This document shows, one piece after another, positions 18,790 to 28,600 of a stretch of 64,000 bases of DNA. The stretch spans positions 38,247-102,246 of the forward strand of contig CAISXF010000080.1 of NCBI GenBank assembly GCA_903889445.1, written 5' to 3'. Position 1 is the stretch's first letter, and each line of letters opens with the position of its first letter. Under the pieces are notes generated by a model, which was given only the letters and a program-made list of their open reading frames with translations, ran no database searches and was not told the DNA's origin. This DNA is from an uncultured Pseudomonadota bacterium. GTDB lineage: Bacteria; Pseudomonadota; Gammaproteobacteria; Methylococcales; Methylomonadaceae. A program made the translations under genes and the position numbers.

Positions 18790-20601
18790 TTGAAATTCAC
18801 AAATGTTATAAAAATTCTTGCCGTGGTGATTTGCTACGCTTTAATGGCTCACTTCACGCATTTATACGGCACCGAAAATGGCGTTGTCGGTGTGATTCGT
18901 CCCATGACGGGTTTTGGATTGGCGACGGTATTACTGGGCGGAAGACATTATTTATCAGCGGTATTTTTGGGTTCATTTTTAATCAACCTATTGACGTTAA
19001 ATAATCCTGTTGCTGCTTTCGCCATTGCAACGGGCAGCATGTTAGAAGTCAGTGTCATCAGCAGCGTGCTAAAACGTGACAGTAGTTTTAATTTTGCATT
19101 CACTAAATTCCACGATTTTATTTTTCTCCTCAAAATGACCTTTAGCGGTTGTATTATTGCGTCTGCCATAGGCACGACTACGCTTTATACAATCGGTTTT
19201 TTAGTGTCAGAAGAAATTACAAAAAATTTACTACATTGGTGGATGGGCGATGTGTTGGGTATTTTGTTAATCACGCCTTTTTTTTTGGTCGTGAGCGCGT
19301 ACAAAGCGAATCCCAATCAGGTGCAATACGATCCCGTCAAAAAAATCACGTTAATTTTACTAGCAGCGTTTATCGGTCAAGTAGTCTTTCTTGGCGGGTT
19401 TCACGAAATTTTAGGCTCCGTGGCGAAGGTTTATTGGTTGTTTCCGTTACTGATTTTGGGTAGACCACACTTAGGGGTGCGCGGCGTAACCTTCATTTTA
19501 TTACTCATTGGAACCCAAGCCTTAATCGGTGTCGTTCAACACGTTGGTTTTTTTGCGGATGATTTAGAACAAACGCCATTGCTCGGTTATTGGTGTTACA
19601 TGATTTCGTTGTCGATAGTTGCCATGTCAGCGGTTACGCATTTAGACGAACAAAATCACAAACTTTTAACCATTCAAGAGCAATTGAATTACAGTGTGTA
19701 CGAATTGCACTATTACAAATTTGCTTTAGATCAACACTCGATTATCGGTATAACCGATATTCAAGGCGTTATTACTTATGTCAATCCCAAGTTTTGTGAA
19801 ATAAGCGGTTATCAAAAAGACGAATTATTAGGCAAAAATCATCGAATCATCAATTCAGGCGTACATTCTAAAGAATTTTTTGAAGCGTTATACCAGTGCA
19901 TAATGGATGGAGAAACTTGGCGGGGCGACATTTGTAATCGGGCTAAAGATGGTCATCTTTATTGGGTTGAAACGACGGTAGTGCCGTTTCTAAACCAAGA
20001 CAGAAAACCAACGCAATACATTAGCATTCGCACCGATATTACCGAGCGAAAAAAGAATGAGGAAATGATTCATCAATTGGCGTTTTATGATGCTTTAACG
20101 CAATTGGCGAATCGGCGTTTGCTGATTGACCGATTAGAACGCGCCATCATTACTAGCGAACGCACCAAAGAATATGGCGCGTTGATGTTTTTAGATTTGG
20201 ATAAATTTAAATCACTTAATGATACATTCGGACACCACGCGGGGGATGCGTTATTGATTGAGGTCGCGCAACGCTTAAATCATTGTGTGCGAAAAATGGA
20301 CACGGTGGCGCGTTTCGGTGGTGATGAATTTGTGGTGTTATTGAATGAATTAGGTACGGATGGCGTTGAAGCGAAAAAAACCGCGTGGGCGATTGCTGAA
20401 AAAATTCGCCTGACTTTAGCGCAGCCTTATCAATTAAACGTGGATGGCGAAATAATTGAGCATCAATGCACCTCTAGTATTGGGGTGGTGGATTTCATCG
20501 GCACGACAAAAAGTCAGGATGACATATTAAAACAAGCCGATGATGCCATGTATCAAGCGAAAAAAAGCGGGCGTAATGCTATCCATTTTTTCGAGATTTG
20601 A
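18790..20601 (+). CDS. MASE1-PAS-GGDEF diguanylate cyclase
   Basis: 603 aa from a TTG start at 18790, supported by AAGGAT 11 bases upstream; no ATG is suitably placed. Residues about 1-290 are a multi-helix MASE1 sensor (hallmark [10 protein letters not shown]). A PAS/PAC domain follows ([21 protein letters not shown] through RTDITERK). The C-terminal GGDEF domain is intact: [16 protein letters not shown], active site [12 protein letters not shown]. An inhibitory I-site (RKMD) lies five residues before GGDEF. It should make cyclic di-GMP from GTP at the inner membrane under product feedback. Its 3' end overlaps the converging glycosylase gene by 23 bases. The sensed signal is unknown. Confidence 0.92.
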   Translation: MKFTNVIKILAVVICYALMAHFTHLYGTENGVVGVIRPMTGFGLATVLLGGRHYLSAVFLGSFLINLLTLNNPVAAFAIATGSMLEVSVISSVLKRDSSFNFAFTKFHDFIFLLKMTFSGCIIASAIGTTTLYTIGFLVSEEITKNLLHWWMGDVLGILLITPFFLVVSAYKANPNQVQYDPVKKITLILLAAFIGQVVFLGGFHEILGSVAKVYWLFPLLILGRPHLGVRGVTFILLLIGTQALIGVVQHVGFFADDLEQTPLLGYWCYMISLSIVAMSAVTHLDEQNHKLLTIQEQLNYSVYELHYYKFALDQHSIIGITDIQGVITYVNPKFCEISGYQKDELLGKNHRIINSGVHSKEFFEALYQCIMDGETWRGDICNRAKDGHLYWVETTVVPFLNQDRKPTQYISIRTDITERKKNEEMIHQLAFYDALTQLANRRLLIDRLERAIITSERTKEYGALMFLDLDKFKSLNDTFGHHAGDALLIEVAQRLNHCVRKMDTVARFGGDEFVVLLNELGTDGVEAKKTAWAIAEKIRLTLAQPYQLNVDGEIIEHQCTSSIGVVDFIGTTKSQDDILKQADDAMYQAKKSGRNAIHFFEI

Positions 20602-21424
20602 ACGTTTGCAACGCAAATTGTAAATCCTGCCACGCTTTCCGTTTTTGAATCAACGAGCGCAACAAATACGCGGGATGATAAATGGCAATCAGCGGGACAT
20701 TTTCAATGTAATGCACTTCACCGCGTAACTTCCCAATTCCTTCATTTGTATCTAACAACGTTTGCGCGGCAATTCGTCCGACCGCGATAATCATTTTCGG
20801 CTGAATTAAGGCGATTTGTCGGCGTAAATAATCACGGCATTTTTTAATTTCATCGACGTGCGGATCACGATTGTGTGGCGGACGACATTTTAAAATGTTG
20901 GTGATGAAAACTTCTTCGCGTGTTAATCGCATGGCGTGTAAAAGCCCTGTTAATAATTGTCCCGCTTCGCCAATAAACGGTTTGCCTTGTTGGTCTTCGT
21001 GTTCGCCTGGTGCTTCGCCAATGAAAAGCCAATCTGCATTGACATTGCCTTCGCCAAAAACGGTTTGGGTGCGAGTGGTACATAATGTGCATTGTTTACA
21101 TTGAATTACGTCTGCGCGACACTTTTCCCACGAATCCGGAATGACTGCGACAGTCGAAATAACGGGCGCGGGTTCCATTTGGGGCGGAATCATTTCAGAG
21201 TCAAACCGTGCTGGAATGACTACGTCAGTCGAAATAACGGGAGCAGGTTCTATTTGAGGAGGAATCATGTCAGAGGCAAATCGTACCGGAATGACTGCGT
21301 CAGTCGAAATAACGGGCGCGGGTTCCATTTGGGGTGGAATCATGTCAGAGGCAAACCGTGATTGCCAAACGGTTACGCCCATTGAATTCAGGTATTTCAA
21401 GCGGATATTTTCAGAAAGTGCCAT
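20579..21424 (-). CDS. Family 4 uracil-DNA glycosylase with a three-copy N-terminal repeat insert
   Basis: 281 aa. From about residue 98 on it is a typical iron-sulfur uracil-DNA glycosylase. It has cysteines in CKQCTLC, the [17 protein letters not shown] motif, a further Cys pair in [14 protein letters not shown] and EIKKCRDYL, and [12 protein letters not shown] with the catalytic-region His. It removes uracil from DNA. Residues 23-97 are three near-identical 25-aa units ([19 protein letters not shown] and so on), encoded by 75-bp DNA repeats. They form a proline-rich spacer between the N-terminal segment and the enzyme. The start is at 21424, 80 bases from the divergent PAS gene. The 3' end overlaps the cyclase gene by 23 bases. 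Confidence 0.9.
   Translation of the reverse strand: MALSENIRLKYLNSMGVTVWQSRFASDMIPPQMEPAPVISTDAVIPVRFASDMIPPQIEPAPVISTDVVIPARFDSEMIPPQMEPAPVISTVAVIPDSWEKCRADVIQCKQCTLCTTRTQTVFGEGNVNADWLFIGEAPGEHEDQQGKPFIGEAGQLLTGLLHAMRLTREEVFITNILKCRPPHNRDPHVDEIKKCRDYLRRQIALIQPKMIIAVGRIAAQTLLDTNEGIGKLRGEVHYIENVPLIAIYHPAYLLRSLIQKRKAWQDLQFALQTFKSRKNG
21134..21358. repeat. Three 75-bp tandem repeats inside the uracil-DNA glycosylase gene
   Basis: Three head-to-tail copies of a 75-bp unit (25 codons each) differ at only a few positions. Each carries an imperfect palindrome such as GACTG-CGT-CAGTC. Because 75 is a multiple of three, copy number can change without breaking the frame. The unit may derive from an interspersed palindromic element, but no second locus is seen in the window. 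Confidence 0.9.
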
Positions 21425-21503
21425 TATAAATATAAATATAAATCTGTCAGAATGCTGGCATTATAACGCCAAATCAACACTAGAAATTAAAACAGCGAAG
21501 TTT

Positions 21504-22034
21504 ATGAAACGCAAAGATATTGTACCTACCGATAAAGAACGCTTTATGCGTGAACACGATTTCATTGTGTCCAAAACAGATTTAACGGGTCGAATTATTT
21601 ATGGAAATGAAATTTTCATCGAGTTTTCCGGCTACGAAGAACACGAATTACTCGGTAGTCAACACAATATCATTTGCCACCCCGATATGCCGCGCGTCGT
21701 ATTCAAATTGCTGTGGGATTATTTAGCCGAAGACAAAGAAATTTTTGCTTACATTAAAAATATGTCCAAAGATGGCAGTTTTTATTGGGTGTTCACGCAC
21801 GTCGCGCCGATTGTCGATAAAAATAAACAAAAAATTGGTTACACCTCTGTGCGCCGAATGCCCAATCCGAAAGCGATTTCCATTGTGACCGAGGTTTATC
21901 AATCCATGTTGGATGCTGAAAAACAAGCGGGGACAAAGGATGCAATGGCAGCTTCTGGCGCAATTTTGGGTAAAGCATTAAAAGATAAAGGCGTTAGTTA
22001 TGAGGAGCTTATCAATGTTCTCCAATCTCTTTAA
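21504..22034 (+). CDS. Aer-type PAS domain protein
   Basis: 176 aa from ATG 21504. The frame is open further upstream, but that part lies opposite the glycosylase repeat and is not credible. The PAS fold resembles the FAD-binding PAS of the aerotaxis receptor Aer. It has [46 protein letters not shown] and [19 protein letters not shown] short C-terminal helical part follows. It has no membrane segment and no signalling domain of its own. Its 3' end overlaps the MCP gene start, so the two are co-translated; it probably feeds redox or oxygen signals to that MCP. Confidence 0.85.
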   Translation: MKRKDIVPTDKERFMREHDFIVSKTDLTGRIIYGNEIFIEFSGYEEHELLGSQHNIICHPDMPRVVFKLLWDYLAEDKEIFAYIKNMSKDGSFYWVFTHVAPIVDKNKQKIGYTSVRRMPNPKAISIVTEVYQSMLDAEKQAGTKDAMAASGAILGKALKDKGVSYEELINVLQSL

Positions 22035-23649
22035 GATAAACGAAAAAGTGGCATTAACGCTGATGGCGTTGATGTGGTTTGCGTCGCTGGGTTTCAGTTG
22101 GATGCTCTATAATCATCAACCACTTATTCCCATTTTTTTGACGTTAGGCTCAATCATTTCAGTTTGGCTGTGGCATCAATCACGCCAGCACGATAAAGAG
22201 TTGCTGACAAAATTGGTGATTGCCTCCGACTTGTGGCGCAAAGGCGAAGTACACGCGCGGGTTACACAAATTAACGGTAAAAAAACGGAATTACAGAAAT
22301 TAGCGTGGACGATGAATGATTTGATGGATCAAGTGGAAGCCTCGCAAGTGGATATGTATTACTCGATAGCGTACATCACTTATGGTGATTTTAGTCGTCG
22401 CAGTTATCCCGAAGGGTTACACGGGGGTTTTGCTCACGCGCTAAAAAGATTGAATTCGCTGACCCATGTTTTGTCCACCACCACCGCTGCTATCAACGAG
22501 TTAATGACAGCGTTGAATGCGGGTAATTTTAATAAAAAAGTGAATTTAGATGTTAAGGGCGAATACGCCCGTGTAGTTGATAGTGCGACTCAAACCATGC
22601 AGATGATGCAAACCATGTTGAATAACGTTGGCGAAGTCATGAGCAATGTGGCGAAAGGCGATATTAGTAAACGGGTTCATGCTGAAGGGCAGGGCGATTT
22701 TGCTGTGTTGAAAAACAATGTGAATTTATCGCTCGATGCGCTAGAAGGCAGTTTGAATGACATTGCACGGATTTCACACGCATTATCAGATGGCGATTTA
22801 ACACAAAGTGTTGAAAAAAATTATCCTGGTACCTTTGGCAAAGTGATTTCGGGCATGAATAGCACGGTGGATAATATCAAAGTGTTGGTCAGTGAAATTA
22901 AGGATTCTAGCGAAATTATCACGCTTGCCGCCAAAGAAATTGCGGCAGGAAATAACGATTTGTCGCGTCGCACCGAAGAACAAGCCGATAGTTTGGAAAA
23001 AACGGCAACGAATATGGAAGAATTTACTCACGCCGTGCAGCAAAATAGTCAAAATGCGAATCATGCCAATGAATTAGCACGCATGTCGTCAACCATTGCA
23101 CGAAACGGTGTGACGGCTGTGGATCAAGTGGTTGTAACCATGAACGGCATTAACGAATCGTCGAAAAAAATTGTGGATATTATTTCCGTGATTGACGGCA
23201 TTGCATTTCAAACCAATATTTTAGCGTTAAATGCGGCGGTGGAAGCGGCACGAGCAGGCGATCAAGGGCGCGGTTTTGCGGTGGTTGCAACCGAAGTTCG
23301 GAGTTTGGCACAACGTGCTGCGTCGGCAGCGGGTGAAATTAAAAATTTGATTGGTGATTCTGTCGATAAAGTTCAAGAAGGCAGTTATTTGGTCGCAAAA
23401 GCGGGTAAAACAATGGAAGAAATTTTAAGTTCAATTCAAGGGGTAACGAATACAATTTCAGAAATTACCTCGGCTTCCAATGAACAATCGACCAGTATTG
23501 TGCAGGTAAATCAATCGCTCTCGCACATGGACGACGTAACACAACAAAACGCGGTGTTAGTCGAACAAGCGTCTGCGGCGGCAAAGTCTCTCGAAGAGCA
23601 AACTTATAATTTGTCAGCAACAGTTGGCAATTTTAAAATATATCCTTAA
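22015..23649 (+). CDS. Methyl-accepting chemotaxis protein without periplasmic sensor
   Basis: 544 aa from ATG 22015, chosen because GAGGAG lies 8 bases upstream; an ATG at 22000 lacks such a site. Two membrane helices (about residues 12-32 and 38-55) are separated by only a few residues, so there is no periplasmic ligand domain. Two HAMP-like segments follow ([33 protein letters not shown]), then a third-like stretch ([14 protein letters not shown]). The signalling hairpin contains [23 protein letters not shown]. It must receive its signal from inside the cell, most simply from the PAS protein whose gene overlaps it. No CheA or CheW gene is here. Confidence 0.92.
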   Translation: MFSNLFKINEKVALTLMALMWFASLGFSWMLYNHQPLIPIFLTLGSIISVWLWHQSRQHDKELLTKLVIASDLWRKGEVHARVTQINGKKTELQKLAWTMNDLMDQVEASQVDMYYSIAYITYGDFSRRSYPEGLHGGFAHALKRLNSLTHVLSTTTAAINELMTALNAGNFNKKVNLDVKGEYARVVDSATQTMQMMQTMLNNVGEVMSNVAKGDISKRVHAEGQGDFAVLKNNVNLSLDALEGSLNDIARISHALSDGDLTQSVEKNYPGTFGKVISGMNSTVDNIKVLVSEIKDSSEIITLAAKEIAAGNNDLSRRTEEQADSLEKTATNMEEFTHAVQQNSQNANHANELARMSSTIARNGVTAVDQVVVTMNGINESSKKIVDIISVIDGIAFQTNILALNAAVEAARAGDQGRGFAVVATEVRSLAQRAASAAGEIKNLIGDSVDKVQEGSYLVAKAGKTMEEILSSIQGVTNTISEITSASNEQSTSIVQVNQSLSHMDDVTQQNAVLVEQASAAAKSLEEQTYNLSATVGNFKIYP

Positions 23650-23671
23650 ATAAAATGGAAAATCCGAAATC

Positions 23672-24040
23672 ATGAAAATACTAATAGTGGAAGATGACGA
23701 AATGGTTCGGGATATGTTGTCGCGCCATTTACAACGTAAAGATTACACCGTAGTTGTCGCTAGAAATGGTGAGGAAGCCATATCGGTAAGCGCGTTGGAA
23801 CGCCCAAATTTAATTTTGATGGATTTAAATATGCCGATAATGGATGGTCTGGAAGCCACACGTTTGATTAAAAGAAATCCTGTCACCGCGCATATTCCAG
23901 TGATTATGTTGTCTGGACACACCATGCCCCCACACGTTGCCGAAGCAAAATTATTTGAAGACAGTTGTGATAATTATGAAACGAAGCCGGTGGATGTTGA
24001 ACGATTGATTGGAAAAATCCAGGCGATTTTGCAACCATAA
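23672..24040 (+). CDS. Single-domain CheY-like response regulator
   Basis: 122 aa receiver only. The acidic pocket is KILIVEDDEMVRDM, the phospho-acceptor Asp is in LILMDLNMPIMDG, and the conserved Lys is in ETKPVDVE. There is no output domain. It starts 22 bases after the MCP gene, so PAS protein, MCP and this regulator form an apparent three-gene unit. It could be a dedicated CheY or a phosphate sink. A weak hairpin terminator follows. Confidence 0.88.
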   Translation: MKILIVEDDEMVRDMLSRHLQRKDYTVVVARNGEEAISVSALERPNLILMDLNMPIMDGLEATRLIKRNPVTAHIPVIMLSGHTMPPHVAEAKLFEDSCDNYETKPVDVERLIGKIQAILQP

Positions 24041-24087
24041 ACGCCGTCAATATCATTTCAAAAAACGTTTTTTCAGTTCACCATTAA

Positions 24088-24121
24088 AAATGCCGCTATA
24101 TCACATTGCGGCATTTGCCTT
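24088..24121 (+). terminator. Probable terminator of the PAS-MCP-CheY operon
   Basis: A perfect 9-bp stem AAATGCCGC / GCGGCATTT with an 11-base loop lies 48 bases past the CheY stop. The following tract (GCCTTATTTCTT) is only moderately T-rich. Confidence 0.5.
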
Positions 24122-24213
24122 ATTTCTTATTTTAAATAGGGTATATCACGCAGTTTACCACACGAATTCCCGCTGTTTTATCCTTAACATGTTGAAAAAT
24201 AAATAATTATATT

Positions 24214-24232
24214 TGTGGCACGACTTTCGCTA
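24214..24232 (+). promoter_or_regulatory. Sigma-54-type (-24/-12) promoter of corA
   Basis: GTGGCACGACTTTCGCTA matches the RpoN consensus TGGCACG-N4-TTGCT with one mismatch. It keeps the invariant GG-N10-GC spacing (GG 24217-24218, GC 24229-24230). It lies 86 bases before corA. Downstream of it is a hairpin CAACAC / GTGTTG (24242-24264) in the predicted leader. Sigma-54 use implies an enhancer-binding activator encoded elsewhere. Confidence 0.65.
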
Positions 24233-24317
24233 AAGTCTGTATGCAACACAATTTTTTATCGTGTTGGAGAAGTTTTTAAAATTCACCGAAATTATTTTTT
24301 ATTAAGCAAAAACATTT

Positions 24318-25013
24318 ATGAAAAAAAACAATAATAACGTTCTTGGTCGTTTAGCATCCATCGTAGCGGTAGGTTTAATGGCAGTTTCTGTTGGTCACGC
24401 CGCCACTATTCCTGGAAAGGGAAAAGGCACGATGCCCCTGTTCACGACTGTGCAGACCACCGCTGTTTTTACAGCAAAAAGTCAAAGTTGGAGCAATCCA
24501 GCATTTGGTGATATGGGCTGGACGCACCATTCAGGCTGGGGATTTGTGACGGCTAACCAAGGTCAAACTGTTACCATCACGGCAACTTCTGAAGTAAAAG
24601 GCGTTCACCCAGGCTCAACCGTCTGGTATCGCGGGGCAGAAGATGCAGCAAAAGGCACATTTAAAGCAGATGGGACTATGGCTACTGCGCCTTATGACTA
24701 TGTATTGGATCATTTTTATATTCAAAATGGCAATATGTCTAAAATTGGCGCGATGACAGAAGACGAACCCGCTGCGAAAATTGGCAACCTTGTCATGAAA
24801 TATGTAATTCATGGTTACGATGTTGATAGTAATACCGTGAATGATGCCGATTTAAAACCGAAAAAAGACGGTGTTCCAGGCAAATTAACCCTTAGTTTTA
24901 AAGCCGCTAAAACGGGAACTTATATGTTTGTGGTCGGTGGTTTTAATCCTGATGCAAACATTACTGATTATGCTGCACTAAACAACATTAAAGTTAGTGT
25001 AAAAGTTAAATAA
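24318..25013 (+). CDS. corA: CorA/MopE-type copper-binding protein
   Basis: 231 aa with a signal peptide (hydrophobic residues 8-26, cleavage near GHA-AT). The mature protein resembles the copper-repressible CorA of Methylomicrobium album and the C-terminal copper domain of Methylococcus MopE. The key segment is GDMGWTHHSGWGF. W68 and H70 match the W-x-H in which MopE oxidises Trp to kynurenine and uses the His to bind Cu(I). H97 and H132 are candidates for the second His. Such proteins are exported to the cell surface and rise under copper limitation. The next gene is its usual MauG-family partner. This corA is unrelated to the magnesium transporter of the same name. Identification is from motif and neighbour, so moderate to high. 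Confidence 0.8.
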   Translation: MKKNNNNVLGRLASIVAVGLMAVSVGHAATIPGKGKGTMPLFTTVQTTAVFTAKSQSWSNPAFGDMGWTHHSGWGFVTANQGQTVTITATSEVKGVHPGSTVWYRGAEDAAKGTFKADGTMATAPYDYVLDHFYIQNGNMSKIGAMTEDEPAAKIGNLVMKYVIHGYDVDSNTVNDADLKPKKDGVPGKLTLSFKAAKTGTYMFVVGGFNPDANITDYAALNNIKVSVKVK

Positions 25014-25031
25014 TTTTTTCATTCCAAATTC

Positions 25032-25068
25032 AATCCGCCGCTGGTCGATGGCTACGGCGGATTTTTTG
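25032..25068 (+). terminator. Intergenic hairpin between corA and corB
   Basis: A perfect 9-bp stem AATCCGCCG / CGGCGGATT with a 14-base loop is followed by T5. It lies about 20 bases past the corA stop. It probably stops most transcripts so that corA is made in excess over corB. Confidence 0.75.
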
Positions 25069-25126
25069 TATAACTGCTATCGAAAAATTAACCGTTTATT
25101 CTCGAAATAATCATATTGGGTAAATT

Positions 25127-27256
25127 ATGCACAAAAACCACCGTTTTTCGACGCTTGCCAAATCGTGGCATCTTTTTACTTTATTTTCTCTCACGCTGAC
25201 ATTTGCGGGCGATGTGACGGCGCACGGTAATACGCCGCCGTCTTTGAAAGGTGTTGCGCTGCCGATTACACCTGGATTACTGGATGGCGATGCGCCGATT
25301 GTGATTGATAAAATTGCGGCGATTCAATTAGGTAAAGCGTTTTTTTGGGATTCTGCTGTGGGAAGTGACGGTATGGCGTGCGGGTCGTGTCATTTTCACG
25401 CTGGAGCCGATGGACGCTTTCAAAATCAATTATCAACTGGCATTTCACATAAAAAACCAACTGGTGCAACCTTTCAAAAAACAGCATCAGGCGAAAATGG
25501 TGGCGTGAATTACACCCTTCAAACCAGCGATTTTCCATTTTTTCAATTAGTCGATCCGACTGATAAAGATTCATCGGTATTATTTAACACCGATGATGTC
25601 GTGTCGTCGGCGGGCGTATTTTTACGCCGTTTTAATAGCGCAACGCAAACGGGTAGCAGTACCGATAATTGCACCTCCGTCAAAGACAAAATTTTTCATG
25701 CTGGAACTTTCAATACGCGCCAAGTTCAAAATCGCCAAGCTCCTAGCGTGATTAACGCAGGGTTTAATTTCCGTAATTTTTGGGATGGTCGCGCCAATAA
25801 CATTTTTAATGGCGTATCGGCTTTTGGTGTTCGCGATACGAAAGCGAAAATTTGGGTGGCGAAAGAAGACGGGACGGTGGTCAGTGAAATTCTGCGTTTA
25901 GAAAATGCGGCTCTGGCTTCACAAGCCGTTGCGCCAGCTCTCAACGATGCCGAAATGTCTTGCACGCAACGCACTTTTCCAGAATTGGGGCGCAAATTGT
26001 TAGCGCGTCAGCCATTAACGACACAAGAAGTTAACGCTGACGACAGCGTATTGGCAACGCTGAGAAATACATCGGGCAAAGGTTTGAATGTTTCTTATGA
26101 CGACTTAATTAAAAAAGCCTTTGCTCCGCGTTATTGGGATGGAAAAGGTAATTTTGGTAAACCTAAAAACGTAAAAGCCTTGCCTTATAATCTTACGGAA
26201 GCCAATTTTTCATTGTTTTTTGGGTTGGCGTTGCAGCTTTATCAACAAACGCTGGTGTCTGATGAATCGCCGTTTGACACGCCACGCATTCCCGATACTT
26301 ATCCACGCATTCCTGAAGGATTGGATGAGCATCAACAAAAAGGTTTAACAGTATTTCTTGAAGCACATTGCGCGATTTGTCATCGTGGCGCAACGTTATC
26401 GGCCGCCGCACATCCTGATCTTTTTATCGCGAAAGGGGCGCGTACGTCGTTAAGTTTAGTCAATCGTAAAACGTTGAACGGTTCATTTAACGGTAAAGGG
26501 GTCGCGCAAGCGATTATGGATGAAGGCTATTTCAATACCAGCGTCACGCCAGAAGAGAATGATTTAGGCGTGGGCGGCGAAGATCCTTTTGGTAATCCGC
26601 TGTCTTTTAGTGAGCAATATCTTCAGCAACTTTTGACCGGCAAACCGATGATTGATCGGATTGCGGTGAATACTTGCGATATGGATAATCCCTTTTTGGT
26701 CGATTATAAATACAACGAGCTAATCGATGATCCTTACATTACGGGCGATTGCGGCGATACGGCGATATATTCAAAAATTCCCAAGGTGTCAGTATTAAAA
26801 GCCGAGCTGAATACAATCAATGGCGGTCGAGCATTAGCCGCAGTGAAAGGCGCGTTTAAAGTGCCGTCTTTGCGGAATGTAGAATTAACCGCACCGTATA
26901 TGCACAACGGTAGTTTGCTGACATTAGAACAAGTGGTGGATTTTTATTTCCGTGGCGGTAATTTCAACAATAACGCCCATTTTGCTACCGTCGTATTTGA
27001 ACAGCCGATTACACCCGAACAAAAAGCGGATTTGGTCGCTTTCTTAAAATCACTCACCGATGAACGGGTGCGCTGGGAACGTGCGCCGTTTGATCATCCG
27101 CAATTGTTAATTCCGAACGGTCATGGCACGAACGCAAGTGTGAAAAATCCTAAACAAGCGGAAGATTTATTTTTGAACGTTCCTGCGATAGGAAAAAATG
27201 GTCGAGATGCCAAGTTGGGCGCGATAAAAGCGTTTGAAACATATTTAGAGCCATAA
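25127..27256 (+). CDS. corB: CorB-type di-haem protein of the MauG/cytochrome c peroxidase family
   Basis: 709 aa with an N-terminal signal peptide ([17 protein letters not shown]). Two haem c sites are visible: CGSCHFHAG near residue 86 and CAICHRGA near residue 415. The C-terminal family motif [23 protein letters not shown] is near 585-610. It is much longer than a standard di-haem peroxidase (about 330 aa), as are surface-associated methanotroph homologues. In the related MbnP/MbnH pair the di-haem enzyme turns a Trp of its partner into kynurenine; by analogy CorB would modify W68 of CorA. It is exported to periplasm or cell surface. A strong terminator follows. Confidence 0.85.
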   Translation: MHKNHRFSTLAKSWHLFTLFSLTLTFAGDVTAHGNTPPSLKGVALPITPGLLDGDAPIVIDKIAAIQLGKAFFWDSAVGSDGMACGSCHFHAGADGRFQNQLSTGISHKKPTGATFQKTASGENGGVNYTLQTSDFPFFQLVDPTDKDSSVLFNTDDVVSSAGVFLRRFNSATQTGSSTDNCTSVKDKIFHAGTFNTRQVQNRQAPSVINAGFNFRNFWDGRANNIFNGVSAFGVRDTKAKIWVAKEDGTVVSEILRLENAALASQAVAPALNDAEMSCTQRTFPELGRKLLARQPLTTQEVNADDSVLATLRNTSGKGLNVSYDDLIKKAFAPRYWDGKGNFGKPKNVKALPYNLTEANFSLFFGLALQLYQQTLVSDESPFDTPRIPDTYPRIPEGLDEHQQKGLTVFLEAHCAICHRGATLSAAAHPDLFIAKGARTSLSLVNRKTLNGSFNGKGVAQAIMDEGYFNTSVTPEENDLGVGGEDPFGNPLSFSEQYLQQLLTGKPMIDRIAVNTCDMDNPFLVDYKYNELIDDPYITGDCGDTAIYSKIPKVSVLKAELNTINGGRALAAVKGAFKVPSLRNVELTAPYMHNGSLLTLEQVVDFYFRGGNFNNNAHFATVVFEQPITPEQKADLVAFLKSLTDERVRWERAPFDHPQLLIPNGHGTNASVKNPKQAEDLFLNVPAIGKNGRDAKLGAIKAFETYLEP

Positions 27257-27293
27257 ATGTAGTTTTTGTGCGGCGATTAAAACTATAAAATAG

Positions 27294-27333
27294 AAGTCGG
27301 ATTAGGTGGAAACTAATCCGACTTTTGTTTTTT
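27294..27333 (+). terminator. Strong rho-independent terminator after corB
   Basis: A perfect 12-bp stem AAGTCGGATTAG / CTAATCCGACTT with a 7-base loop is followed by TTGTTTTTT. Confidence 0.9.
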
Positions 27334-27350
27334 AAAATGGGAGAATCGAA

Positions 27351-27485
27351 ATGGGCATTGTCATTTTTATCGTGATTATTTTATGTGTTGTGGGCGGTTT
27401 GTTGATGTTGCTACGTTCCGCCAACGGCCACAAAGTGCCACCGAATGTGAAATCTCAACCGTATGCTGACGACGAAGACGATTAA
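27351..27485 (+). CDS. Small single-helix membrane protein (DUF2897-like)
   Basis: 44 aa, with a ribosome site GGAGA 7 bases before the ATG. The N-terminal two thirds form one membrane helix (IVIFIVIILCVVGGLLML). A basic/polar stretch and an acidic tail (YADDEDD) follow. Size, layout and the GG-LMLL motif resemble the DUF2897 family of small inner-membrane proteins. Its stop overlaps the converging dtd gene by 4 bases. Function is unknown; coding is supported by the ribosome site and the helix. Confidence 0.65.
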   Translation: MGIVIFIVIILCVVGGLLMLLRSANGHKVPPNVKSQPYADDEDD

Positions 27486-27919
27486 ACGTTTAACGTAAAC
27501 GTCACGGGACCATCGTTCAGCAACGCGACTTTCATGTCTGCACCAAATTCACCAAACTGCACGTTGTCGTAAATTTGCGCGGCGTGCGTTTGTAAATAAT
27601 CAAACATTTCGCGTCCAAATTCAGGTGGCGCGGCAGCTGTAAAACTCGGACGATTACCTTTATCGGTATTCGCCGCCAACGTGAATTGCGGCACCAACAA
27701 CAATCCGCCATGAATATCGCGCAAACTCAAATTCATTTTATCGTCGTCATCAGCAAAAATTCGGTAATTTAAAATACGTTCCAGCAAGCGTTCAGCAATC
27801 GTTATCGTGTCCATTTTTTCGACTGCGACTAACGCCAAAATGCCTTGTTCAATGTTGCCAATAATGTTGCCATTCACGGTTACGCTGGCGTGTGTCACAC
27901 GTTGAATAATCGTAATCAT
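27482..27919 (-). CDS. dtd: D-aminoacyl-tRNA deacylase
   Basis: 145 aa, the family length. It has the N-terminal IIQRVTHASVTVNG, the FTLAANTDKGNRPSF segment and the C-terminal LLNDGPVTF (the Gly-Pro cross-subunit motif). It hydrolyses D-amino acids (and Gly from tRNA-Ala) off mischarged tRNA in the cytosol. One oddity: the conserved active-site SQ of LLVSQFTL reads PQ (codon CCG). Its ATG overlaps the ubiC stop (ATGA), so the two are coupled. Confidence 0.95.
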   Translation of the reverse strand: MITIIQRVTHASVTVNGNIIGNIEQGILALVAVEKMDTITIAERLLERILNYRIFADDDDKMNLSLRDIHGGLLLVPQFTLAANTDKGNRPSFTAAAPPEFGREMFDYLQTHAAQIYDNVQFGEFGADMKVALLNDGPVTFTLNV

Positions 27920-28455
27920 AAAAATAAACTCGGTAAAAAAAATTCACTGACTAACATCGGTTGCCCGCCAATACTGTATTGCGTGCAGCGTCCCCATAAT
28001 CGTTCGGCGGACGTGAATTCATGTGTCCACAAATTCGGCTCAATTCGCACAATGCCTAACGGTTTGCGTTCCAAACTCGGTGCGGAAAATAAAATTTCGC
28101 CCAACGGTCGCGTGCCTAAACGCGCCAAATTTCCTTGCGCGATGTTCAACGTTTTTTCTGGAATAACGGTTCGCGCCAAAATTAACGGCGTTTGATTCGA
28201 CAACAAAATCACTTCACGCACCAAACAAACACGGTGTTCGGGCTGTTTTAAAATCCGTTTTTCGTTTAAAAAAGGCGGTTGCTGTTGTTCAAATAAAACC
28301 CGAACGCTGATATTTTCCCACTGATTTCGTAGGCGTTGCGTGAGCGATTTCGATTCATACAACCACGATTGCAAAGCACGCGGCAACGTTTTCCGAATGG
28401 TGGAATGAGTAGGAATCCAGCGGGGTTCGTACTGAAATAAACGACTGTGAGTCAT
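27916..28455 (-). CDS. ubiC: Chorismate pyruvate-lyase
   Basis: 179 aa from ATG 28455 (MTHSRLFQYEPRWIP). UbiC-family motifs include LYESKSLTQRLR, VRVLFEQQ, CLVREVILLSNQTPLILARTVIP and the GTRPLGEILF segment. It makes 4-hydroxybenzoate from chorismate, the first step of ubiquinone synthesis. It is coupled by 4-bp overlap to dtd and has no ubiA beside it. It is divergent from rlmD. Confidence 0.92.
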   Translation of the reverse strand: MTHSRLFQYEPRWIPTHSTIRKTLPRALQSWLYESKSLTQRLRNQWENISVRVLFEQQQPPFLNEKRILKQPEHRVCLVREVILLSNQTPLILARTVIPEKTLNIAQGNLARLGTRPLGEILFSAPSLERKPLGIVRIEPNLWTHEFTSAERLWGRCTQYSIGGQPMLVSEFFLPSLFL

Positions 28456-28600
28456 GAGCAAAACAAGGCAGTGAATGGACGCGCGGATAGTAGCAAAGAA
28501 AACCGTTATCCGCTACGAACGGTTAAAATGTTATGATTGCACCACGCTAATTGATAGCCGATTACCCCTCCTTTTTATTTAAAACGAAACCCAAAAATTC

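Noticed and set aside
21134..21358. 75-bp repeats as a CRISPR array
   Set aside because: The whole 75-bp unit is repeated without variable spacers and it is translated in frame.
21267..21503. Upstream extension of the PAS protein to 255 aa
   Set aside because: The extension lies antisense to the glycosylase repeats and is low-complexity; the PAS homology starts after ATG 21504.
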